From the NCBI GenBank assembly GCA_018821745.1, contig JAHJLU010000567.1:1-6593 (forward strand): DNA of 6,593 bases, written 5' to 3'. The DNA is from Myxococcota bacterium. Lineage in GTDB: Bacteria; Myxococcota_A; Polyangia; HGW-17. The notes under the pieces are model-generated. The model was given only the letters and a program-made list of their open reading frames with translations. It searched no databases and was not told the DNA's origin. A program made the position numbers and the translations under genes. Shown here one piece after another: positions 1-5,612 of the stretch (positions within the stretch are counted from its first letter, which is position 1; every line of letters starts with the position of its first letter).

Positions 1-270
1 CACCCCTTCAGCGACTACCAGACGGGCGCCATCACCTTCGTGCAAAGGTTCGGGTCGTCCCTCAACATGAACCTCCATTTCCACACCCTCTTTCTCGATG
101 GCGTCTACCAAAAACCTCAAGGTGACGCACAGAACCCCCCATTTATCATGGCGAGCAAACCAAAGGACGAGGAGATAAAGAAGCTTTCCGAGCAGATCTC
201 CTCTGCCATCATCAAGATGCTCGACGACAAAGGAGTACTTGAGAGATTCAAGGACCAGGACCCACTCCTT

Positions 271-364
271 CAATACAACCTCCCCCTCGCACTATAGTTG
301 AGTTGCGTTTTGGGCTGCTTGCAGACCACAACGCCTACGAAACTTATGCACTCTGTGTAAGATC
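271..364 (+). repeat. Probable structured insertion in the transposase gene (hairpin-rich, boundaries approximate)
   Basis: Transposase homology stops after RFKDQDPLL (to 270) and resumes in another frame at GASIQHRIALGEN (about 365). The stretch between has no family-like sequence in any frame and contains the TAG at 295-297. It holds a strong hairpin: GCGTTTTGG (305-313) pairs with CCACAACGC (326-334) with one mismatch, and the inner CTGC (315-318) pairs with GCAG (321-324). A weaker second hairpin joins CTTA (343-346) to TAAG (358-361) with CAC/GTG inside. An inserted palindromic element is the simplest reading. Local decay of the gene is the alternative, because the boundaries cannot be fixed to the base. 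Confidence 0.45.
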
Positions 365-553
365 ACCGGAGCCTCCATCCAGCACCGCATCGCCCTGGGA
401 GAAAACGCCCCCAACAAAGTGCGCCGCATCCTGCAGGACCCCCATGAGGGCCAACGGACCGGACATCTCTGCTACGCATCCAACGGCTTCTCGCTCCACG
501 CCGCCACCAACATCCCCGCGTGGGACAGAAAACGCCTCTTCAACCTCTGCCTC

Positions 554-556
554 TAA
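554..556 (+). other. Nonsense codon at the expected catalytic-tyrosine position of the transposase
   Basis: In frame 2 the reading is RLFNLCL, TAA, ITRPPLSNE. Relatives recalled from the IS91/ISCR-like families read LCRYVARPP at this place, with Tyr as the DNA-attacking nucleophile. A single base change from TAC or TAT gives TAA. Homology continues without a gap on both sides, so this is a point mutation and not a boundary of the gene. The alignment to the family is from memory and has not been computed. Confidence 0.6.
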
Positions 557-739
557 ATCACGAGGCCACCCTTATCCAACGAGAGTCTTGAGGAACTCCC
601 AAACGGAGATCTCACCTTCAAGCTCAAGACCCCATGGGACGATGGGACCACTCACTTGGTGGTCACCCCCACGGAGCTCATTGAAAAGCTTGCCGCCATA
701 ATCCCACCCCCTCGATTCCATCAACTCCGATACCACGGT

Positions 740-816
740 CACTGGACTGGGTCACGTTGCGCTCTCCACAGCTAGTAGTTGCACTGCCGCTATTCACGGC
801 AGCGCCCCAGTCCAGC
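740..816 (+). repeat. 77-bp MITE/palindromic-unit-like insertion with inverted-repeat ends
   Basis: This segment separates the transposase pieces RYHG (frame 2, ending 739) and VAPNAKYR (frame 1, from 817), which join naturally when it is removed. Its ends are inverted repeats: CTGGACTGGG (742-751) is perfectly complementary to CCCAGTCCAG (806-815), with one further pair after a mismatch (C753/G804). Inside is a second hairpin, CTGCCG (784-789) with CGGCAG (797-802) and a 7-nt loop. No clear target-site duplication is visible; GT occurs on both sides (738-739 and 817-818), which is not informative. There is no coding capacity, so a mover supplied in trans is inferred. It shares no extended similarity with the ~71-bp repeats downstream. 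Confidence 0.65.
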
Positions 817-941
817 GTAGCCCCAAACGCAAAGTATCGCTCCATGGTGGTTCCCCAAAAACCAGTTGAGAACCCAGATGAAGAGACCTCCCCAGCACTG
901 CCTCACCCAAACACCAGTGCCAAGCGCTCATGGGCTCAGTC

Positions 942-1012
942 CTCGTCGGGAGATATTAGTGCATACCAGCGCAATGCAAGGGTTGCTGTGCAAACTCGCA
1001 ACACCCCTCCTC
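942..1012 (+). repeat. ~71-bp dispersed repeat, copy A, inserted in the transposase gene
   Basis: This copy is about 83% identical (59 of 71 aligned columns by eye) to copy B at 1044-1113, in the same orientation. The right half is almost identical: the last 23 bases match exactly. It lies between the transposase segments WAQ (frame 1) and VKHVYDIDMN (frame 3). Removing 71 nt restores one frame, reading WAQSVKHVYDIDMN. The right half can fold: GGGTTGC (979-986 region) pairs with GCAACACCC across one bulged A. No terminal inverted repeat and no clear target duplication are visible. Confidence 0.7.
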
Positions 1013-1043
1013 GGTCAAACATGTCTACGACATCGACATGAAC

Positions 1044-1113
1044 TTCGTCGGGCGATATAGGTGTATGCTAACGCAGTGCCAGGGTTGCTCGCAAACTCGC
1101 AACACCCCTCCTC
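1044..1113 (+). repeat. ~70-bp dispersed repeat, copy B, inserted in the transposase gene
   Basis: This is the second copy of the repeat at 942-1012, one base shorter because of a gap in the GCT(GT)GC region. It splits the transposase between DIDMN (frame 3, ending 1043) and RCPSCGG (frame 1, from 1114). Removing exactly 70 nt joins them as DIDMNRCPSCGG, which agrees with the family pattern in which a YDID-like motif runs directly into the zinc-ribbon cysteines. The sequences flanking the two copies differ, so they are two insertions and not a tandem duplication. The same bulged GGGTTGC/GCAACACCC hairpin is present, in a version containing CTCGCAAACTCGC. Confidence 0.7.
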
Positions 1114-1344
1114 AGGTGCCCCTCCTGCGGCGGAGAGTTGAAAATCGTTGCCTTTATCACCGACCCGTGTGAGATCAACCGCTACCTTCTCGGCACGGGT
1201 CAATCCATTGAAGCCCCCTCTTTTGCACCGGCCCGCGCTTCCCCTACTATTGAGCTCTTTGAGTCGGAGTACCCGGAAGAGCTCTACGCACAGGATATTG
1301 CTTATCAAGACTTCGATGAGATCCAGCATTCCCCTGACTGCTGA

Positions 1345-1590
1345 TCCGACTCACAACGAACAAGGGGGTCAACCTGCCACAGCGAGGCAAGGGGAGAAGT
1401 GCGTCCAGATGGCCGATTTCTTGACTTTAAATGCTGCCAAATGCTAGAAAAAGGGAGAGGGTAAGTACCAAAATACAAAATTCCACAACATCAGGATGCT
1501 GATCGATACTTGGCGAAAACTGAAAAATGCGGTTTGAAACTCTTACCATTTCTGTCAATGATCTTGATCATCATGGACTTGCCACGCACC
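1345..1590. other. Non-coding, AT-richer stretch, probably the 3' end of the IS91-type element
   Basis: There is no ORF with coding character here. The base composition is clearly more AT-rich than the chromosome to the right (after about 1590), which suggests that the insertion-sequence remnant continues past the transposase stop. A near-perfect palindrome, ATGATC-TT-GATCAT (1558-1571), lies close to the composition change. IS91-type elements end in hairpin-bearing, non-inverted termini, so this is where a terminus would be expected, but the exact end cannot be fixed. A repeat of AAATGCT (1428-1445 region) is also present. Confidence 0.4.
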
Positions 1591-1592
1591 CT

Positions 1593-1672
1593 CCCTGAGC
1601 GGGCTGCCCCGCGGTCGATGCAGCACCCACGCCCTCGGGGCCGGGGCGCCCCTTGGGGTGGCCCGCTCAGGG
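1593..1672. repeat. Long imperfect hairpin (inverted repeat) in GC-rich intergenic DNA
   Basis: CCCTGAGCGGGC (1593-1604) is perfectly complementary to GCCCGCTCAGGG (1661-1672). After a two-base wobble interruption the pairing resumes as CCCC (1607-1610) with GGGG (1655-1658). The intervening 44 bases hold a further palindrome, GGGGCGCCCC (1643-1652). No T-run follows on either strand, so it does not look like an intrinsic terminator. It could be a small palindromic repeat element, a structured RNA, or an end-to-end relic next to the insertion sequence. It lies 218 nt before the lipoprotein start. Confidence 0.5.
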
Positions 1673-1889
1673 CACCGCGGCTCACCATCACCGGTCCGGG
1701 GCGCTGCGGCGCTGCCCTGTTCTTCAGGTCTCCTCGGAACAAGGAAAAAATCCCCCTTGGCGAAACGTCGAAATCGTGGTTTGACGATGGTGTGCCCGGT
1801 GGACCGTCTTTCGCCGCCGCCGGCCACCGAGAATCCAAAGGGGAACCCCGAGGAACGATCCATGTGCGGAAGAGCGAGGTCACCGCGTT
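1673..1889. other. Upstream region of the lipoprotein gene, no gene recognised
   Basis: This is a GC-rich non-coding stretch. Short overlapping ORFs on both strands have no recognisable similarity and are treated as chance. A weak imperfect hairpin, CGTC-g-AAA with TTT-GACG, lies at 1766-1786. A GAGG at 1876-1879, ten bases before the ATG at 1890, is the likely ribosome binding site of the lipoprotein gene. I could not identify a convincing -35/-10 promoter pair. Confidence 0.4.
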
Positions 1890-3500
1890 ATGAGGCTGAA
1901 GAAGAACAACTCCTTATGTTTTGCCATGGGTTTGCTGCTGCTGGTGCTCACGGGTTGCGATGACCCAAAGACCCCTCCGGATCAGGGCGCTGTTTCAAGC
2001 GAAAATTCAACGGTGGAGAGCGCCCCGGCCTTCTATGACCCCCAGACACAGCGGTTTCACAGCACCATCACCGTTACGGTGAGGGACGCATCGGAGCATC
2101 CCCTCGAGGGCGTGGACGTGGGTCTCTCGACGGACGCGACCTCGGTCTTGGTGCAGGCATCGACGGTGTCCACGGATGCAGAGGGGAGCGCCCGGTTTGA
2201 CGTCTCCGGAAGCCAGCTCGGGGAACACACGATCTGGGTCCGGGCACAGCAGAGCGGGCAGGATCCCGTGCCCCTCACCGATGCGGTGCTCGCGGTAGAG
2301 GCCTCGCTCACGCTGGAGTCCGCTGGGGAACCTTCTTATGTCTGGGATATTGGCACCTTCGGGCTCCTGATGACCCTGCGGGATGGTGCTGGCCTCATCG
2401 CCTCCGGCACGGTCGTGGCGGATCATTCGGGGGTCTCCCCGCAGAGCAACACCACAGACGCGTCCGGGCAGGCGCTCGTTTGGGTTACCACGCAGGAGCG
2501 GGGAACGGTTGAGCTCCTGTTCTCCCTGACGGGCGTTGAGGGGAGCATCAGCGCACAGGCGGTCTTGCCGGCCTTCGGCCATGGCAGCGTCCGGCCAGCG
2601 TGTCAATATGCGCCGGACCCCGGACGGACCGCCTATTACGAAGCCCCCGTCGTCGTCGCCGCGGACTGGAGCGAGCCGGTGAAGGTCTCCGCACCCCTTG
2701 ACGACGCATGCCCCAACGACGCGATTTCCCTGAGCAATGATGGGCAGACACTCTATTTCTACTGGTCTCCCGTTGTCGGGGGGAGCAATGAACAGGCCCT
2801 CCACATCCATACGGGGACCTACTACGCCGAGTTGACGGGGGCAGGGCCTGGCAGCTTCACCGTGCCGCGGTTCTATGACCTCAACGGCGGCAGCGGGGGG
2901 TCCGTCGATGGGGCCCTGAGTTTTACTCCCGATGGTTCGGAGGTCATCTTTCATTCCACGAGGGGGGGGAACCTCGGCTTTCAGGAGGACCCGCCCGTCG
3001 ATGATTTCATGGACATGTACGTCTCCGCCGTCGTCGACGGCGTGCCGGGCGTGGCGGTGAACCCCGGGGCTCCGTTGAACTCGATCTTTCTCGACGGCGA
3101 GCACGGGCTGAACACCGATGGCTCAGTGCTCTACTTCTCCTCCGACCGGCCGGGAGGCGAGGGGGGGATCGACATCTGGTGCTCCGAACGGGAGGGCCAG
3201 AGCTTTGGCGAACCCGTGAACCCGGGGCCTCCGCTGAACACCGCCCAGTGGGAAGGGCAGCCGAATTTCGGCCCCTCGGAACCGGACACCATGTACTTCG
3301 TGTCCAACCGCGACGGACCCTCCGCAATCTACCGGAGCGTCTACCATGAGGGCGCGTGGAGTGAACCCCAGCTGCTGATTACCGGCTATGTGGGTGAGCC
3401 GGCCATCTCCCCCGACGGTCAGGTCCTGTATTTCGTGCATGTCCTCGTGGACGACGACGGTGTCTACGGATCAAACATCTGGTATGTTGTCCAAAACTGA
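1890..3500 (+). CDS. Lipoprotein with two Ig-like domains and a PD40/TolB-like beta-propeller
   Basis: The product is 536 aa. The N-terminus is a lipoprotein signal peptide: KK at 4-5, hydrophobic core about 9-20, lipobox LTGC with the lipidated Cys at residue 23, followed by Asp-Asp. A low-complexity linker (24-47) leads to two Ig-like domains of invasin/Big type: about 56-136 (TVRDASEHPLEGV, STDAEGSARF) and about 140-226 (DASGQALVWV). The C-terminal half (about 250-536) carries PD40 propeller repeats: LSNDGQTLYFYW (281-292), FTPDGSEVIFHS (345-356), LNTDGSVLYFSSDRPGG (407-423), a blade with TMYFVSNRDG (467-476) and ISPDGQVLYFV (506-516). The fold suggests an envelope-anchored binding protein; the ligand is unknown. 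By the E. coli rule, Asp after the Cys would favour inner-membrane retention, but that rule does not hold in all phyla. The ATG at 1890 is preferred over the one at 1926 because it supplies the basic n-region and has a GAGG 10 nt upstream. Confidence 0.87.
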   Translation: MRLKKNNSLCFAMGLLLLVLTGCDDPKTPPDQGAVSSENSTVESAPAFYDPQTQRFHSTITVTVRDASEHPLEGVDVGLSTDATSVLVQASTVSTDAEGSARFDVSGSQLGEHTIWVRAQQSGQDPVPLTDAVLAVEASLTLESAGEPSYVWDIGTFGLLMTLRDGAGLIASGTVVADHSGVSPQSNTTDASGQALVWVTTQERGTVELLFSLTGVEGSISAQAVLPAFGHGSVRPACQYAPDPGRTAYYEAPVVVAADWSEPVKVSAPLDDACPNDAISLSNDGQTLYFYWSPVVGGSNEQALHIHTGTYYAELTGAGPGSFTVPRFYDLNGGSGGSVDGALSFTPDGSEVIFHSTRGGNLGFQEDPPVDDFMDMYVSAVVDGVPGVAVNPGAPLNSIFLDGEHGLNTDGSVLYFSSDRPGGEGGIDIWCSEREGQSFGEPVNPGPPLNTAQWEGQPNFGPSEPDTMYFVSNRDGPSAIYRSVYHEGAWSEPQLLITGYVGEPAISPDGQVLYFVHVLVDDDGVYGSNIWYVVQN

Positions 3501-3517
3501 GCGGCATTTGGACGCGG
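3501..3517. other. 17-nt gap between convergent stop codons
   Basis: The lipoprotein TGA (3498-3500, plus) and the oxidase stop (3518-3520, minus) face each other. The gap has no hairpin or T-run on either strand, so any terminator must overlap the coding ends or transcripts run into each other. Confidence 0.6.
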
Positions 3518-5239
3518 CTAGGGCGCGGGGGGCGGATCTCCGTCGTCGAGGTCCAGGGCCAACGTGCCGCCGGGGTTCATGATGCCGTGGGGGTCGAAGT
3601 GGGCCTTCAGGGCCTTGAGCAGGGCCATGCCCTCGGCCCCCAGGGACCTCGGCAGCCACGGGGCCAGCATCTTGCCGATGCCGTGGTGGTGGCTCAGGGC
3701 CGCCCCCGAGGAGATGATAGTCTCGACGAGGCCGGCGTGGAAGGGGATGAACTCCCCGAGCTCCATCCGGGCGATGAAGATGAAGTACAGGTTGCAGCCC
3801 TGGGGATAGGCGTGGGAGATGTGGGTCATGGCGATGGTCCCGGGCCGTCGCTTGAGGTAGGCGCCGACCGTGGTGTGGACGTCGGGGAGCTGCTCCCAGT
3901 TGACGGCGCACTCGAGGGTGTCGATGAGGATGCCGTGGTCGCCCAGGGCGTCGCGGAGGTAGGGATCCCGATACCGGCCGTGCTCCCACATCTTGACCCC
4001 GTAGGAGGTGGCGTTCATGGCGCCGTGCCGGCCGCAGACGGCCTTGACGTTTTTGGCCACGAGCTTGGCGTAGCGCTTGTGTCCGTCGGCGCTCCCGAGC
4101 AGAAGGCAGCGCTCCTGGGGTTTGTACCCGCGCACGCTCATGATCCGGTCGATGGTGGTCCCCTCGATCCCGTAGAGCTTGAACCCGACGGCCGTCTCCT
4201 CGGGGTCGGAGAGCCGAAAGACCGAGGGGCGGCCGCACTCGGACTGCATCACCTCCCGGTAGGCCGCCAGGGCCTCGGGCCATGATCTGAAGACGAAACT
4301 GAAGCGCTGCCGGGTGTCGGGAGTGTGGCGGAAGATCTTGAGGGTCACGGACACCAGGACGCCGAAGGCGCCCTCGCTCCCCATGAGGATCTGGTCGATG
4401 TCGGGTCCCGTGGCCCGGGCGGGGTGGGCCGTGGTCCTGAGGATGTCCCGGGGCGTCACGTACTCCTGGCAGAGTACCAAGTGTTCGATCTTGCCGTAGG
4501 AGGTGGAGTTCTGCCCGGCCCCCCTCGTGACGACCCAGCCGCCCACGCAGGAGAACTCGAAGGACTGGGGGAAGTGGCCACAGGTGTAGTCGTGGGCCGT
4601 CTGGTGGGTGCGCGAGGCGCTGTTGATGATGGCCTCCAGCGCGGGGCCATAGATGCCCGGCTCGCAGCGGACCGTCTGGTTCACCTCGCCGATCTCCAGG
4701 ACCCGGTTCATGTGGGTCCGCATGTCCAGGGTGATCCCCCCCTTGACGCACTCCGTCCCCCGGGTCACCGAGGAGCCGCCGCCAAAGACGTACACAGGGA
4801 TCCGGTGCGTGTGGCAGTGGGCCACGATGGCGACGACGTCTTCCCGACCTCGGGGATGGACCACCAGGTCGGGCAGGTGCTCCACGATCCGGTGCCGCAG
4901 GCGCAGCAGGTCGATCATGGTCTTGCCGTAGCTCGTGGCCAGGCGGGAGTAGGTGTCACGGCCCAGGTTCTCCTCGCCCACCAGCTCCTCGAACCACGCC
5001 AGGTGCCGGGCCTCCAGCCCCGGCGGCCGATCGTCGGGGATCAGGTCCAGCCCAAGGTCGGGAGGCTCCGCAAGGTCGCCGTCGCCGAGGCCGAAGGTCT
5101 CCCGCATGAGGGCCACGAGCCGATCGCTCGGGTGTTTGTACTCGTCGGGGGCGCCCCACTTGAAGAGCGCGCGGTAGGACCCCGCCGGGGGTGGCGTCTC
5201 ATACCAGGGGGAGCGCTCAGGGGGTGTCTTCTTTTTCAT
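3518..5239 (-). CDS. FAD-binding oxidase, alkylglycerone-phosphate (alkyl-DHAP) synthase-like
   Basis: The product is 573 aa, of the VAO/PCMH flavoprotein family: FAD_binding_4 at about 122-305, then FAD-oxidase_C at about 310-560. FAD-domain motifs are VVHPRGREDV (126-135), VFGGGSSV (151-158), GGWVVTRGAGQNSTSYGKIEHL (233-254) and ATGPDIDQILMGSEGAFG (276-293). The C-terminal ALSHHHGIGK (514-523), LYFIFIAR (484-491) and DPHGIMNPGG (549-558) match places where alkyl-DHAP synthases carry the active-site histidine triplet and tyrosine. That enzyme swaps the acyl group of acyl-DHAP for a fatty alcohol in ether-lipid synthesis. The sequence also resembles other 2-hydroxy-acid/glycerol-phosphate FAD oxidases, so the substrate is not settled. 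KWGAPDEYKHP (27-37) recalls the N-terminal KWG motif of the family. The start at 5239 follows AGGAGG (complement of 5247-5252) by 7 nt and overlaps the preceding gene by 23 nt. It is the third gene of the operon. No signal peptide or membrane segment is seen. Confidence 0.9.
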   Translation of the reverse strand: MKKKTPPERSPWYETPPPAGSYRALFKWGAPDEYKHPSDRLVALMRETFGLGDGDLAEPPDLGLDLIPDDRPPGLEARHLAWFEELVGEENLGRDTYSRLATSYGKTMIDLLRLRHRIVEHLPDLVVHPRGREDVVAIVAHCHTHRIPVYVFGGGSSVTRGTECVKGGITLDMRTHMNRVLEIGEVNQTVRCEPGIYGPALEAIINSASRTHQTAHDYTCGHFPQSFEFSCVGGWVVTRGAGQNSTSYGKIEHLVLCQEYVTPRDILRTTAHPARATGPDIDQILMGSEGAFGVLVSVTLKIFRHTPDTRQRFSFVFRSWPEALAAYREVMQSECGRPSVFRLSDPEETAVGFKLYGIEGTTIDRIMSVRGYKPQERCLLLGSADGHKRYAKLVAKNVKAVCGRHGAMNATSYGVKMWEHGRYRDPYLRDALGDHGILIDTLECAVNWEQLPDVHTTVGAYLKRRPGTIAMTHISHAYPQGCNLYFIFIARMELGEFIPFHAGLVETIISSGAALSHHHGIGKMLAPWLPRSLGAEGMALLKALKAHFDPHGIMNPGGTLALDLDDGDPPPAP

Positions 5240-5612
5240 GGTCGTACCTCCTCATGTCGTCGGTGGAGATCACGTCTATCCCCAGCCCCAGCACGTCGCG
5301 CAGGATCACCTCGCCGGGGCCCGCCCGGTGGCTCACCACGACCCGGTTCACCTCGCGCATCACCGCAAAGATGCGGGCCAGGGGGATCTCCCCAGAGGTC
5401 CGCACCGCCAGCCGTGGGTGATCGGGGATGCTGGTCTTCACCGTGGTCGTGACCGTCCGCTCCGGGTTGGTGCGTTCCTTGATGGCGTAGTCTGACCCGA
5501 GTCTGCAGCCGCTGCCCTCCACCGTGAACCCGCCGTCACCGCGGGTGACGGTCAGGGCGCACCCGCGGGGACACAGGATGCAGGTCAGCGCGGCGCGGTT
5601 CTCGGTGGTCAT
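5217..5612 (-). CDS. DUF1667 family protein (four-cysteine redox partner)
   Basis: The product is 131 aa, the usual small size of the family. Near the N-terminus is CILCPRGC (Cys 11, 14, 18), followed by Cys36 in GSGCRLG. This C-x2-C-x3-C plus Cys arrangement suggests a metal or Fe-S site, although no function is proven for the family. Other family-like parts are GSDYAIKERTNPERTVTTTV (39-58), RTSGEIPLARIFAVM and GEVILRDVLGLGIDV. DUF1667 genes commonly follow an FAD/NAD(P) oxidoreductase in glycerol-3-phosphate/2-hydroxyglutarate dehydrogenase-like clusters, as here. The start at 5612 is preferred over upstream in-frame codons because it lies in an ATGA overlap with the preceding stop and has GGAGGAGG four bases upstream. 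The last 23 nt overlap the oxidase gene. Confidence 0.9.
   Translation of the reverse strand: MTTENRAALTCILCPRGCALTVTRGDGGFTVEGSGCRLGSDYAIKERTNPERTVTTTVKTSIPDHPRLAVRTSGEIPLARIFAVMREVNRVVVSHRAGPGEVILRDVLGLGIDVISTDDMRRYDHEKEDTP
5247..5252 (-). promoter_or_regulatory. Ribosome binding site of the FAD-binding oxidase gene
   Basis: The minus strand reads AGGAGG, seven bases, then ATG at 5239. The site lies inside the 3' end of the DUF1667 gene and supports the 5239 start and the 23-nt gene overlap. Confidence 0.75.

Larger units (their letters stand above)
1..1344 (+). pseudogene. IS91-family (HUH, Y2_Tnp-type) transposase, 5'-truncated and multiply disrupted
   Basis: This was a rolling-circle type transposase that would have nicked and joined single-stranded DNA at the ends of its insertion sequence. 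Frame 1 is open from the window edge to a TAG at 295-297 and holds the HUH motif as His-Phe-His in NLHFHTLFLDG (about 70-105). Homology resumes in frame 2 from about 353 to 739 (GASIQHRIALGEN, SLHAATNIPAWDR, ITRPPL, PWDDGTTHLVVTP, IPPPRFHQLRYHG), interrupted by a TAA at 554-556. It continues in frame 1 from 817 (VAPNAKYRSMVVPQ to WAQ at 931-939), in frame 3 at 1014-1043 (VKHVYDIDMN), and in frame 1 from 1114 to the TGA at 1342-1344. The last part holds a zinc-ribbon-like CPSCGG and IVAFITDP, typical of the family's C-terminus. The stops, frame changes and short insertions make it non-functional. The family call rests on recognised motifs. Confidence 0.88.

Noticed and set aside
740..817. Integron attC site
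   Set aside because: The inverted ends do not carry the GTTRRRY/RYYYAAC core sites, and the segment interrupts a coding frame.
941..1113. CRISPR-like pair of direct repeats with a 31-bp spacer
   Set aside because: Only two ~71-bp copies with 83% identity, and the 'spacer' encodes VKHVYDIDMN of the transposase. No third repeat or leader.
1138..1344. Separate small gene of 68 aa
   Set aside because: It is the C-terminus of the transposase (zinc-ribbon plus IVAFITDP); its frame continues upstream to CPSCGG without a start or ribosome site of its own.
1421..1450. Possible promoter TTGACT - 18 nt - TAGAAA
   Set aside because: The -10 matches only 4 of 6 bases, the site is about 440 nt from the next gene and lies in probable IS sequence.
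1491..1883. Overlapping ORFs on both strands in the intergenic region
   Set aside because: No motifs, start context or similarity that I recognise; they run across the hairpin at 1593-1672 and the composition break.
2007..3104. Long minus-strand ORF (365 aa) opposite the lipoprotein
   Set aside because: Shadow of GC-rich coding DNA; arginine- and glycine-rich with no family motifs, while the plus-strand frame has a full signal peptide and domains.
4325..5452. Long plus-strand ORF (375 aa) opposite the oxidase and DUF1667 genes
   Set aside because: It spans two recognised minus-strand genes, has low-complexity composition and no recognisable domain.
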